This document shows, one piece after another, positions 47,144-58,925 of a DNA stretch of 64,000 nt (position 1 is the first letter of the stretch; the number at the start of each line of letters is the position of its first letter). The DNA is from Spisula solida. Taxonomy: Eukaryota > Mollusca > Bivalvia > Venerida > Mactridae. A model generated the notes under the pieces. The model was not told where the DNA came from, did no database searches, and worked only from the letters and a program-made list of their open reading frames with translations. The stretch covers positions 8,940,720-9,004,719 of the forward strand of contig OX365950.1 of the NCBI GenBank assembly GCA_947247005.1. Reading direction: 5' to 3'. A program made the translations under genes and the position numbers.

Positions 47144-48209
47144 GTGAGTAGCTTAATTTATTGAAGGCTCGTTAAAAAATCTGAGAAACAAATTGTGAAC
47201 TCTAGCTCAGCCTGGTATTTGTGTCGGTTGTTGGTCAAATGCACAATTATGGACTTTAATAATATGTTCAGGTGTCTTTTAAGAATGTATAAATTCCCTT
47301 AAGTGATGTCATGCTTTTTAACCAAACATAGAAAATTTAGACAGTTTGTGATTAGGTTGAATACTCATAAATCTTAAAAAAGCACACTAAGGATAAAACA
47401 TAAGTTCATTAATCAGATAACCGTAAAATGTCTTAGGAAATAAAGTGGGATTCTTGATCCATAGAAAGGTGGGCTTTGCATTCACGTCCCATGTACAATG
47501 CCAGGTCTAAATAGTGTAAGTACATATGGGTGATTGGTGGGACCGAGCAGCACACATCCATGACCATTGCAAATATAACAGTTATTATTCCTGTATTACA
47601 GCTACTAGTAACTTGTCCACAAGGAGGTTCTAAGTTTCCATAAACTATAAATTTATGTGTTACTTTTGTTAACGTTTTTATTCAAATTACTGGTGCTACT
47701 TAAACGCGGACTAGGCTTTACTACATTTTGCCCAGTCTTGCAACAATATTATTTTGCAATCTTGTACATTTAGTTCGAATAAATTTTTGCGAATAGTCAT
47801 GCAAAGTAAATTGACTCAATAACATTGAATCAGTTTAAAAATGACCCACGGAAAATCTCAATAAGCGGGTGCAAATAGTGTCGCCGGTGGTTTTTTACGC
47901 TATAAGACATTTCCAGAACTGCTGTTGATAGGTTTAATGCCTGTCTACTATGTGCACAAAGAAAATTCCTCTAGCTTTTGTAAGTACTGACATAAGTTAT
48001 GTTATATGTGCTGAAATGACATGATCTTTACTGTCGTCATTATAAAAGACTTAACTTCACCACACGTTTAATTCTAACGGTCGAATACTTAAAATGTCCC
48101 AGCTGAATGCCCAAGCCAAAACAAGTCGAGATATAACTAAGTGAACAACTCCGCCACATGACCACAGTGGACACTCAAGCCGGATGACTTAGTTTAAATA
48201 ATTAAAGTA

Positions 48210-48859
48210 CAGTCAACTCTCGTTATCTCGAACTCGCTTATATCGAATTTTCCGTTATGTCGAAGTTTTTTTCAAGTCCCGTTTTTTCTCCTTCTTTGTC
48301 TATATGAAATCTCGAGACCCATCTCGAAGTTTCGGCTCGAATTCGGCTCGAATTTTTCGTTATGTCGAATTATTTTTTGGTCCCGATTAACCAATTTGCA
48401 CTTTAAATCTATTGTTCATCTCGAAGTCGGGTCGAAGTCTGATCGTATTCGACTAGCGTCGAATGTTTTTCACACTTCGCTAGTCTGAAATCTTCGATTT
48501 ACCTGTAATTTTTGCGCCTTCCATTGTTGAACAAATATTTGTTTGCAACAATTTGCGCAAACATGTCATAAAGCTTCGGGTTACGTACTAACATCAATAA
48601 ACATGTCATCTCGAACAATTGTTTGTAAAAATAATAATTAAAATAAAATGCATTTTCTCGAGGGGGAATACATGTACATAAATATCACAACAAGCAATTC
48701 TCACGAATATGTCGCTTTTACAACCGTGACCATATGGTGGCGTAAAATGACAGAAACTGGAAAACTTGCAACTTCGATGTCGAAAATTCTATCTCCAATT
48801 TCGTTATGTCGAAGTAATTTCCACGGCCCGGTGAAATTCGAGATAACGAGAGTTGACTG
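48210..48859 (+). mobile_element. 650-bp pogo/Tigger-like MITE
   Basis: The ends are CAGTCAACTCTCGTTATCTCGAA and its complement TTCGAGATAACGAGAGTTGACTG, flanked by TA on both sides. The CAGTCRNCTC...TTATC end with a TA duplication is that of pogo/Tigger elements. Internal text repeats TTATGTCGAA. No transposase frame. In intron 3 of lectin gene A. Confidence 0.85.
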
Positions 48860-49605
48860 TATTATAGTAGAATAAGTAATATGACGTAATTGAACAAGTC
48901 GAGAAATGACGTAATGAACAACTACGCTACATGACCGCAGGGGACAATCGGGCACAATGAACTAAAAAGAAAAAAACAGCAACAGAAAACTACATCCATA
49001 GCTGTACATCAACCCCTGAACGAACCGCGGGTAGGATCCGAATCGCGCGAACGAAATAATAAGAGGACGACCAGCAATTGCAAATAAATAACTCCTAGCT
49101 CCATAGAACGTTTGGCCCCGGTAAAAAAATACGAATATTGAGCATTTATGACATATTAATTGAAAAGCTCCACTGTAAACGGAATTGGAGTTCAAATCCA
49201 GATACAAGCCCATATATTAATAATCAAACAAAGTACGAAACTACCGGAAGTAGCAAAGTAATATTGCGCTAAACAGTTTGATGTATCACCAGCTTAATAT
49301 TGGTATCGTTTTCGTAATTAATATCAACAAATGATCTTTGAACTCTTATGACGACGGGAAATGTCAAATAACAAACATTTCAATTTGAAGTATGCATTAT
49401 CATGATAGCTTTTTTGAAAACGACTGAGTTACCATTTAAAATGTATGTCCAATATTCTGGTGGCTCCAGTTAAAGTTTTTGACCATGTGCTATTGTGTCA
49501 CGCCAAGCGTATTTATAGATTAGTTACCGGTTTTTCATTTCGATATAAAATATTCGCACTTTACCTACGTGAACACGAGATGTATGCTTACTTTTCAAAT
49601 TGTAG

Positions 49606-49791
49606 ACGATATTTGCCCTTCGAGCCAGGGGATATTTGCATTGACAGAAAATTTACAAATTATAATTTGTCAACAACTCGTGACGCAACATGATGCAGCT
49701 GAGTTTTGTGATGCAATTGATGGCGCTCTCATAAAACTGGATGAACAGTATAAACTTGAAGCTCTTCGGCAGTTGATACTTAGTAACCCAG
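49606..49791 (+). CDS. lectin gene A exon 4: CTLD N-terminal half
   Basis: 186 bp, phase 1-1, acceptor CAAATTGTAG, donor GTAAAA. It encodes DDICPSSQGIFAL, then VTQHDAAEFCDAIDGALIKL and LEALRQLIL. This is the first half of a C-type lectin-like domain: the extra N-terminal cysteine (long form), the A-x-x-F-C helix, and the G-x-L-x-x-L/I strand. It has exactly the length of the homologous exon at 57294-57479. Confidence 0.85.
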
Positions 49792-50494
49792 GTAAAATCT
49801 TATTTCCATGTTGTACATTGCTTTAAATATCAAGAACTGTATGTTCCAAATAACGCTTTACCTACCCTTACACTACAGTACATTGCGCTGATGTAGAACA
49901 TTTAAATACCAAATACTCCGGTACTGTGTATATTATTTGCAATTTTTTTAGAGTAGTCTGGAACGCAATGAAACTTCTATAATCACGAAACATGTTTTAC
50001 ATGGAACTCATACCCACATAGTAGTGAGTGATTATTGAAAACGCTCTTATTGATGTCACTTCTGTGTATGTTCAGTGCTAAATAAGACTTGATACAGGGA
50101 TATCAATGGTGTCACTCAATACTTGATATCGATGACTTTCATGTACATTTTCAAATGTAATGTTATCGGTTTCATGACATCAGCATTATTCCCAAGTTTA
50201 ACTACTACTATCACATTATGTTAATTATCCGTATCTACTGAGCATTTGTTAACACACATCGAGTGATATTATGATCGCATAATTTTAATGAATGTTATCA
50301 CTTGTATGCTCAATGCATGTACCACCGTATTATGTAAATAAAGACAAAATAGACGCTTCATGTTACATCGAGACTATTTCACTTGCTTTCTTTTCCATAC
50401 ACCGAGCGGCTTTAAACACATACCAAATCACATTGTGTTTTTAAATGCATGCATGTCGCGTTTTCAACGTCGCTCAGTGTATACAAATATCGTG

Positions 50495-50521
50495 TTGTAT
50501 TGTATTGTATTGTATTGTATT
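50495..50521 (+). repeat. (TTGTA)n microsatellite with degenerate GTTGC/GCATT halo
   Basis: About five TTGTA/GTATT units followed by imperfect TTGCG, TTGCA pentamers to about 50640. In intron 4 of lectin gene A. Confidence 0.75.
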
Positions 50522-50978
50522 ACGTATATTGCGTTGCTTTGCGCTGCGTTGTGTTGCATTGCATACGTGCATCATTACATTAGACCATCACATTGCATAT
50601 GCATAGTATCACTGCATAACATCGCATTGTGTTTAACAGACATATAGACTTTCCCTGCTTGATGCTAAGCATTAAATATAAACTTGCTTTTCTTTTCTCA
50701 TATCCTCCTTACGATGGAGTTCATCAGGAATATAGTGTTGAGAGTGATTAATATAAGTTGGAAACATGCACTTGCTTTACAGTCGACGTAAAATACTTAA
50801 CTGCATTATTGACATTTCTTTGTGATATGATTGTTTTATACAATCCTTATGATAACTCCCTTTATTAGACCTGAACATGTCAACTAAAGAGGTTTTGTTA
50901 TATAATTACAACAATGTGAATAATTATAAAAAGAATATTATGCACAGGACTATCACATCTTTAAATTTGCAATTTCAG

Positions 50979-51208
50979 ATCTCAATCAACATGATTACTG
51001 GACTGATGGCCACCGTGAAGGACCTGCTTCTCTCACTAATTGGAAGTTCTCAGATGGATCTCCAATGCCGATGGAAAGAGATGTATTCTGGTATAGTTTA
51101 CCAAAAGCAGAAAAAGTGAAGTGTGTAAGGCTACATCGATTCAATAGTTATCTTTGGAATGACAAAATATGCACCGATGTGTTTCACTATATATGTCAAA
51201 TGCACTAA
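50979..51208 (+). CDS. lectin gene A exon 5: CTLD C-terminal half and stop
   Basis: 230 bp including TAA, acceptor TTGCAATTTCAG, phase 1. It encodes DYWTDGHREG, TNWKFSDGSPMPM, KCVRLHRF, YLWNDKICTDVFHYICQMH-stop. The W-N-D triad used for calcium and sugar contacts in C-type lectins is intact. The EPN/QPD determinant is not present; the loop reads D-G-S-P-M instead, so sugar specificity cannot be assigned. The protein ends five residues after the last framework cysteine region, with no transmembrane segment: secreted. Total coding length of the five exons is 966 bp. Confidence 0.87.
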
Positions 51209-51799
51209 ATATTATCTTGAAAAATCGTGGAACCAGTTTTAGAGTGTTATGTGCCATCAATTGTAACAAATTTTGCTCTGTGACAATATTCAAAAAGATA
51301 TACCCATCTGAATATCTATAATTATTTAATATTTTTGTGATCACGTTGTCTAAAACATTCATTATTAGCTAGAATTACTAGCTGTAATGAAAATGCAGCT
51401 AGAAATATATATCTGTGTTGCATCCTAGTAAAATACTGTATACATATGGGTACTGTTTTACTAACATTGCGTAACTGTCGCGTAAGTTTGCGCATATGTT
51501 TGTCACTTACGCAAATCCTTAAGTGTGTTTTACAAATCGATCGCAAGTTGTTGCAAACATTTACGTAAAATATTGAATATTGAACGGAGACCGGGCCACA
51601 ATATTACCCATATAACGGGAACCAAAGTGAATAAATATACATAAAAGTTCGATAAGTTTTGATGATTAAACATGTTTTATTACTATAGACCAACCACGAT
51701 TTTTTAGCCGTGACGGGACATTACACATGGTGTGTGAATATACTGGTTGGGATGCATTTAAAATGCATTGATCCATATTTTGGTATGACATGACATTGT

Positions 51800-51880
51800 C
51801 AGTATCGCTGGCTCAATTGGTAGAGAGCTTGATTTGCTGTCTAAGACATGCAGGTTCAAGTCCTAATAACTGCACTTTTT
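51800..51880 (+). pseudogene. tRNA-like sequence (pseudogene or SINE head)
   Basis: TGGCTCAATTGGTAGAGAGC forms a perfect GCTC/GAGC D-arm and is an A box. GGTTCAAGTCC is a B box at normal distance. The anticodon stem pairs poorly and the acceptor ends do not match well, so a functional tRNA is unlikely. No SINE body follows. Confidence 0.5.
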
Positions 51881-53091
51881 TCTCAACTACATTTTTTGGT
51901 TTCTTTTTCATCAAGAACAGACAGACATTGTTTAAAAGACATTTTATTATTATGACTTCAATCTACATGCAATGGGTTTTCATGTTTCACTGTTTTGATT
52001 TCTTTCCACGGACCCAGTATTAATTTAGCTTTTACTGGATTCAATACTTAAACTTGTTTAAAAGATTTTCGACTTGGTGTATTGGTTGGCGACCCGTCAG
52101 TTGTGTCTGTCTCCGTGCCGGATGATGCATTTGGATTTATAGCGGGTGCTTAAAGACAGTTTATTGCAATATCTAACGCCAGTGTTTGTGTCCTGCTGGC
52201 AATGCAAGTTCAATACACATAGACTATTTTATATATAAACTGCTTGCAGAATTTCTGTAAATATGAACCATGTTAAATATTCTTAATTCTAACATAGCAC
52301 GTGAGATTTGCCTTCTTTGCGTATGTTGAGCTTACTATATTTTATTACCGCGATAAAATATGGCTGTTCCCATTTACCCATCGTTCACAAGTACTGTTGA
52401 CAGAACGGGAAGTTTACATAAATTTCGTGGCTATAGTTGGGTTATAAATACCACAATTCAATGTAAACAAATACTAGAAACAAAATGATGCAAATAGATC
52501 CAACAAAAATTACATGTTTAAATAATAATCGATATTTTTTATACAGTGGACTTTTTACGGGAAAGCTTTTTACATGAGCGCCGCTTTTCATCGTCACTTG
52601 TCGAATGGAAAATAGCGCATTCTGTTTGAATGCAAATATTTCGCACATCACGCCTTGGTTTCTCATAATATATGTTTAGAAGAATTCCTTGTGCCTGTTT
52701 TATTTATCAGACACATGCGTGGATGTCAGATCAACACCAATCCGTTATTTATAGCTTTAAAAACGATATACATGTCCTTTTAGTTCGAACAGGAAGTAGA
52801 GCAGTTAGAGTCATTGACAACCAAAGAACAAAACACACAATCGACTGAATTTACTGTAAATGATACTTAAACAAGTATTTCTTCTCTCATCTCACTTGAT
52901 GTGTATTTGTTTAGATGTCGATTATGTAACGGCATGGAAAATATTGAACAACAACGTGTTAAAATCGATAAATCGAGAGTCAAAATATGGGGCGTTAATT
53001 TGAACAGCGCGTAAGATTTAACGGTGCAGAGGTAAAAAATTAGGTCGCATTTTGTTGCTGTAAAATACGAAATTTATGCGATGTTAGAATC

Positions 53092-53260
53092 GAAATAACG
53101 AATATGTGGCCATATTTTATTGCGTAATAAAATATAGGCACTCGTTTTGATGCGATCATTAAATCACTCGTGCTACGCACTCGTGATTTAATTACTACGC
53201 ATCAACACTCGTGCCTATATTTTATTACGCAATAAAATATGGTCACATATTCGTTATTTC
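53092..53260. repeat. 80-bp-arm palindrome with 10-base loop
   Basis: The left arm begins GAAATAACGAATATGTGGCC and the right arm ends GGTCACATATTCGTTATTTC. The arms agree over about 80 bp with a handful of changes. The centre is TGCTACGCAC between ACTCG and CGAGT-type pairs. Very similar in style to the hairpin at 41.4 kb (GC-rich, CTCG-containing loop) but with different arm sequence. Confidence 0.87.
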
Positions 53261-53464
53261 TTAATCATAGGAGCATCTTCACCAGTAATTTTACTAGTCA
53301 CAGCCAAAATGATATAATTACGCGCGGTTACTATGACTAAGGACACTTCATTTTGACTAATTAAGACTCATTATTGAATAAATTCCAGGAAATGCTTAAT
53401 ATAACTTTCTTGTGTAATATTACTTGAACAAGGGATTTGAAAAAATATATAAAAAACGACTCTA

Positions 53465-53535
53465 CCAAGGATCGAGCCTAGTAAAGTAAGTCTTATAGAT
53501 CATCGCCTTATCCATTGGGTCACATATTCCGTTAC
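53465..53535 (-). pseudogene. tRNA-like sequence, minus strand
   Basis: The minus strand reads GTGACCCAATGGATAAGGCG (A-box region) and GGCTCGATCCTTGG (B box), with GACTTACTTTACTAGG between them. It resembles an arginine-type tRNA body but is not well paired. Probably a tRNA pseudogene or SINE head. Confidence 0.42.
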
Positions 53536-53899
53536 TTAATCAAACAACTTGTTTAACTTATGTTGGTATTGCTTATATATACATACCCTTTTAGGGTGAA
53601 TAAACTTTGCTGCAAAAATTAGTCACGACTCAAAAAACATGATTTTTCTATATTCACGGTCTATAACAACAAGTGACGGTCGAAAATCAAAAGTGCGTGT
53701 CAAAAACTCCAAACTACGGTCATATTTGCTATTTACGGTTACTCCGACCTTGCGTAGAATTACGCCAATACTTACGCCAGAACATGAGAAAAAATATCTT
53801 AGTAAAACGCATTTGCGCAAATATTATCGACGTACACAATATTTACGGAAAACTTAGAGTTACGCTAGCGTAAATGCTTTGATAAAACAGTACCCAGAC

Positions 53900-55105
53900 C
53901 TGTAAAGCATAACGTTTTATTACCCCTCACGTTTTCGCCCGATAAGCAAACAGGGAACATTTTCAGGTTCTTTTTACCACATAGTGATAGTAAATTTTAA
54001 AATAGTATACCACATGCAAATTACCTTGACTGGAAAAAGTAAGGGGTGATAAAATAATACAGCTTTGTGTGTAACAGTATAGAAGTTCAGTCCTGGTTAT
54101 ATAGTTCACAGTGATTCTTAAACATGCTAAGACTTTTTTGACACCTTAAATTAGGACCTGCAGCGGTTTAGTTTAATTTTTTCTTCTGGTTTGGTGTTGG
54201 AAATGGTATCGTATGCTTGTGGACTGTGCTATTTCCTGTAAACCCCTTCTTGTTCCTTCCAATATTTCTGTTGAGTGCCGCCATCTATATCCGATTCCTC
54301 GTTGTCTTTGTCCTGAAACTGACATTTGTACTGTTACCCACAAAGCTATGTGTTATTTATTGGCGGTGTCCTGAACGCATTTCAACACTGCTATAGTGTT
54401 ACGTAACAAAATAAGGAGTATAGCCGTTTTTCTTATAAGGTATTTTGCATCCTTTCATCATATTACCTGATATGACCTGTTTGTATCCATCAATCGTTTT
54501 AAGTGGTAAACAACTTCGAACTATGAAGATGCACGTTTTTACTGTTGCTGATTACTCGGAAAACAAGTTCCGTGACCCAGTTTTTATTCATTATAGTCTG
54601 TGTCAGTATAGATTACTTTACTTCCTGGCAAACTTGAACAAAATCTGAATGTGGGATCAAAACCTCTCCAACAGCCTTAAATCAAAATTAAACCCTAATT
54701 AGATACTAAGTATTTTTAAACATTTCTTTAATTGATTATATCAGAAATGTTAGCTCTTTGTAAAACGCTTTCTTTGCAGTGGTCTCCCTTGCCGAAACAC
54801 GATAACTACTAAAAACCGTATCTGCCGGTATCGCAAGGTCTACTCTAGACCTAACGGATTCGAAATATGCAACTGTTTCTGACCAAGTTAGGACCCATTT
54901 ACAAATCGTTGCATTCTTAAAGCAGGAGCAAATATCATTTTAATATACCTTGTACGGTGACATGGCGTATTGCTATGCCTTATTCATCAACGAATTGATA
55001 GTTTAAGAAATTTTAAAAGTGGTGCAATTCCTTGAATATCAAAAAGCTTCGACGACCGTAGCCTTGTAAGTGATTTCGTTCTAAAATGACCTGGACAAAT
55101 AATTT
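53900..55105. other. non-coding stretch
   Basis: No exon or repeat family recognised with confidence. 54170-54360 has a coding-like base composition but no frame that fits a known domain. Confidence 0.3.
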
Positions 55106-55109
55106 TCGC

Positions 55110-55790
55110 AGCCCTTACACATGTTACAAGTGTACATGTATATATTTACTCATAACTCGGTCAATACGTGTTTGATCTTGCTTACGTTTTCATAGCTTAC
55201 AATTCACTTGATTTTATTGCAATCTGATAACTATTTTCACCAACTGAATAAACAAATGATGCTTATTTCACAGTTTTGTCGTGTGATCCTCGGGTAATTG
55301 CCAGGTTGTTAATGCAGCAATGTGTCATCTGTGTTGATGAAGTTGTGTTAAAATATATCGATTATCACGGAGACAGAAATAAAGAAAACCATTATAAGAA
55401 TAAAACCCAATTAAGGTTCATAATTGCCCACTTTTTGCCTTGAAATGCCATTTCTGACGAGTTACCTACCCTAGACCACAAACTGCAAAATGTATTTTTA
55501 AAAGTTAAAAACCACCTTGTTGTTGAGTGAAACATTATTTTGGGCTTCTTTTAATGTGACAAAATATCGAAGATTCTAGTTAACCATGCATTACAATAAT
55601 GTGTACATACGCGTCAATGTCTCGTGCATTTTACGTGTTTTGATGTTTCATGGTTCAGTGAAAGTTTAGTTAATCCAATGTTGTGTTATTCAATAGCATA
55701 TACACACATTTCATGCAAACATAATCATAAATAAAAAATGTGATACGGTAATACACGTGTACTCTCATACGATTCGTTAAGTGTATATAC
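55110..55790 (+). mobile_element. degraded copy of the 43.7 kb MITE
   Basis: Collinear with 43705-44420: 'gtacatgtatatatttactcataactcggtc', 'gtgatcctcgggt', 'gtttcatggttcagtg', 'cgattcgttaagtgtata'. The ends are no longer perfect. Confidence 0.75.
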
Positions 55791-56205
55791 CACGAGGCTC
55801 AGCCAGAACCTAAAACATACATTAGTTGGACTGGATGGATTGAATTTGGGTTGATTCCGTGTGAATCGCCCAAGCGTTCATCTAACAAGTGGATGACGTC
55901 AACCAAGCGGAATAGCTTATTCTAAACTAAGTCTGATAGTAAAATGAAAGAGCTATATATATTAAAAAAGTCAACCAATAAAAAACAACTAGAAATATAT
56001 TTAATTAATTTTCAAATAAATCCAACATAGCATTTTTCTAACTCTTTAACATAGTGTATATCATATTCACAATAATATACAGTAAAACAGTTTCAATTCC
56101 ATAAAGAAACTTACCATTCCGTCTTCATGCGACATCAGAAGGTTATTCAACTAGTAGAATTTAGACAAATTGGTCGAGAATAGGATGTATACCTAAACAT
56201 ATATC

Positions 56206-56506
56206 GGCCATGTTGTAATCATGATGTAATTATCCAATCATGCTGTTTCATTTGGATAACAAGGGTGAGCAAAATCGTAGGGACGAAAATAAGAATAAAA
56301 CGGACATAACCAAGTAAAAAATTAATGTATATGAGCATAAGAAGATAAAATACACCGCTAATATGCATAGGTATGATTGGTATAATTAAATTGTGTGTTT
56401 GATTCAATAACTGTTACAAAGAAAAGAATCGAAGGGAAAACACTCCCAAGAAAATGGATCAGAAAATAATCTTGCACAATAAGCTTCAAATTGGTATAAC
56501 TCCAAA
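56206..56506 (-). repeat. duplicated 300-bp block (partner 60463-60758)
   Basis: GGCCATGTTGTAATCAT ... TTGGTATAACTCCAA is present at both places in the same orientation, with about 96 percent identity by eye. The second copy abuts the end of the 42-bp satellite array. Confidence 0.85.
56219..56410 (-). CDS. hydrophobic open frame after an acceptor-like site (possible exon)
   Basis: The minus strand reads a strong acceptor (TTCTTTTCTTTGTAACAG), then 63 codons to TGA. Most of it is hydrophobic: HISGVFYLLMLIYINFLLGY and LIFVPTILLTLVIQMK could be two membrane segments. A second copy at 60476-60664 is about 96 percent identical. Its one indel in the frame is exactly three bases (one residue lost), so the frame survives. 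It cannot be an alternative last exon of the lectin gene, because that would need phase 1 and that frame has stops. It may be a membrane-protein exon or a repeat that happens to be open. Confidence 0.3.
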   Translation of the reverse strand, partial: LLNQTHNLIIPIIPMHISGVFYLLMLIYINFLLGYVRFILIFVPTILLTLVIQMKQHDWIITS

Positions 56507-56605
56507 CAGCCCTCATAAGTATATACATGCATTAAATTTTCTTATCTGGAGGTATAGTACGAATAAAAAATTAACATCTTTAAATCGATAAACTCAAAAT
56601 TTGAT

Positions 56606-56835
56606 TTAATGCATTTTACACGCATAGTGATAAAGAGAATTGCATTCTTTATCATCCAAAAGATGTCCTGAACCCCGACTCAACCGTACGCAATTTGGTC
56701 CAATTCCGTTTGGTGCATGACCAGCCCAGAATATTTTTTCCATTGGCATCTGAGTTTCATCTGAGAACTTCCAACCAGCATAGTCAATACCGTTTTCACT
56801 GTAGCCATCAACCCAGTAATCATGGTGTTCCAAAC
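56606..56835 (-). CDS. lectin gene B: CTLD C-terminal half and stop
   Basis: 230 bp including TAA, the same length as gene A exon 5. The acceptor is TTTAATTTTCAG, phase 1. It reads LEHHDYWVDGYSENG, AGWKFSDETQMPMEK, NCVRLSRGSGHLLDDKEC, YHYACKMH-stop. The framework cysteines are intact. The calcium/sugar triad W-N-D of gene A is L-D-D here, and no EPN/QPD is present, so classical calcium-dependent sugar binding is unlikely. Gene B lies tail-to-tail with gene A, 5.4 kb apart. Confidence 0.85.
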
Positions 56836-57293
56836 CTGAAAATTAAACGAGAACTATTTGAAGGCATTTTTACAATTTGAATTGTTTTAAATGCGAGACG
56901 GGACTTCAATCATATGTCGTTTAGTAACAATAATAATAAAGATAATTAATTACTTTATTTAATGACGCTTATCTCCCTTTTGGTCATTAAGCAACGCACA
57001 TTTACAAGTATAAAAGCATATACACATACGAAAGCATCAATATATACATATAGTTATTAAGTCCAACGTTTTATATTGAATGTAGCTTTATGTAACAATA
57101 CCGTAATATGTTACTGTAGGTCTGGTTTAAAATTTGAAAGTACAAAAAACATGTAAGTTTAATATTTTTGAAGCTTGAATCAAACAGATTTCTGTAGAAT
57201 AACGTAAACGTAATGCAACTAGCTGTATAAGTGATTTGATCAATACGATTTCGTGAGGTCCGCTCTAACTTTGAGACAAGGATGATATTTTAC

Positions 57294-57479
57294 CATTTAT
57301 TGTATTTATCGTTTGTAGTAGGGATTGTATTTTGTATGGTTCATCCATTTTTATCAATTCACCTCCCATTGCACTACAATGTCTATGTGCAACCTGTTGT
57401 GTCACGGCTAGGTTACAAAATATGACATGAAATTCATCCGCCACAGTGAGTATCCCCTCGGTTGAAGGACAAATGTGTT
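57294..57479 (-). CDS. lectin gene B: CTLD N-terminal half
   Basis: 186 bp, phase 1-1, acceptor TTTCCATTGCAG, donor GTAAAA. It reads EHICPSTEGILTVADEF, IFCNLAVTQQVAHRHCSAMG, GELIKMDEPYKIQSLLQ. It aligns with gene A exon 4 without gaps, including all three cysteines and the GxLIKxDE block. It was not visible as a long open frame because an upstream in-frame ATG is lacking. Confidence 0.85.
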
Positions 57480-58192
57480 CTGCAATGGAAAAATAACAAT
57501 TGTATTAAACTCAGGTAACCCATTCGGGGTATGCGTTTCAGTATAGAACTGTTGTATATTGTTTTCACCATTTGTCAGACATAAACGGTGGACTGTTGAC
57601 TAAACGAGCAATCCTCGTATTTATATAAACACATGTTTAAACCAAGATTATAACCAAAACTATATTTCTGCCCATAACACCGATAAAGTACATGGTTATT
57701 TTACCTTATCGGTAAATACGCGTCTCAAGATATTATTTCTATAGTTTATTGCAGTCTCTTCGAAATATACACGACAATACATTTAATGTATTTGGAATGC
57801 CGCATACTCGTAAGATAGAGACATATACTCAAATATCAATATGAACTGTATACTATATTAACAGAATATATAGAGTTGATTTAGGTGTAAGATCGAATTT
57901 TATTTCATCGAGTATTAAAATATTAAATCTCAGATAAAACATTCCCATGGCCATTCTATATAGAATTATTAGATATAAGTATCCATAATCACATAATTAC
58001 ACTTAAATGCGACTGAAAATATATTCATAAAACACCATTCTAATTACAAAATCACATTACTATAATGCTAGTTGTTTAAGAATTTTTACATGTATATCAA
58101 ATATTCACATAAATAGGATTTTTGTAAAATTGTCAACATAATTATTATGTTTTGCCACTAAAACTGTGCATATCAGTAACTGTCTCGCTTAC

Positions 58193-58345
58193 CGCATGGT
58201 GGTAGGTTGTTCCATTCCCCACTATCAGTGCATGTTGTGGTAGTATATATGTTTGAGGGAACGAAACATTGACGTAGTTTCTTTGCACCCACGTATGCTA
58301 GATTTCCGTACGTTTTACCAGATGTGAAAAGCAATTCAGGACACT
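58193..58345 (-). CDS. lectin gene B: sushi domain exon
   Basis: 153 bp, phase 1-1, acceptor CTACTTTTCAG, donor GTAAGC. It reads ECPELLFTSGKTYGNLAYVG, AKKLRQC, TTTTCTDSGEWNNLPPC. The four sushi cysteines and the tryptophan are present, and it is two codons shorter than the gene A exon. The expected upstream PAN and 4-Cys exons were not found between here and 64000, so they are outside the window, very divergent, or lost. Confidence 0.85.
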
Positions 58346-58540
58346 CTGAAAAGTAGTACATTGTATGTATTTCATAATTTATACAGTCTATTTATAATTT
58401 GATGGCATTAGTTGCATCTAAAACTCATTCTATTCAACATTTCAAACACGAAACAAACTGATTTATCGGAAATCAACTTAGGTCCTAGTAACTTGATAAT
58501 TTAGCCTTTGTTTGTGAACAAGTTGCTCCCCTTTCTCTAT

Positions 58541-58781
58541 GTACTGTTTACCAAAGCACTTGCGGAGATCGTAAACTTACGATCAAATTCATTATAATTT
58601 GTTTACACACCAAGTGTGGTGAATGAAGCAGCAATATTAAATTAGTGATAATGATTCAGTTAATGAACTTCTTCAAGTCAAATCCGTCAACAATGTCGAG
58701 CTGTAAAATAAACATATATTTTGAATTTAAATTTGAGCAATAGTTTACGATTTCCGTAAGTGCTTTGTTAAAACAGTACCC
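58541..58781. mobile_element. 240-bp MITE with GTACTGTTTTAACAAAGCACTTACGG-type ends
   Basis: The left end GTACTGTTTACCAAAGCACTTGCGGAGATCGTAAACT is the near-reverse-complement of the right end (AGTTTACGATTTCCGTAAGTGC...AAAACAGTAC). Related ends occur at 51450 (GTACTGTTTTACTAACATTG) and 53870-53895 (CTTTGATAAAACAGTAC). Confidence 0.72.
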
Positions 58782-58925
58782 TGGAAAATGTGTTGATTGT
58801 TATCTAGGGCCGCTGTATGTATTCATTTCATACTGTATGAGTTCCTTCAAAGTCATAACATTAAAAAGGAACACGACTGACTGATTGGTGTTAAGTATAT
58901 TTCTGTTTAGAACATTAACACTACA

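Noticed and set aside
51800..51880. Functional tRNA gene
   Set aside because: D-arm and T-arm boxes are good, but the anticodon and acceptor stems do not pair properly.
56219..56410. Membrane exon as an alternative 3' end of lectin gene B
   Set aside because: The CTLD N-half exon ends in phase 1; in that phase the segment contains a stop after about 16 codons.
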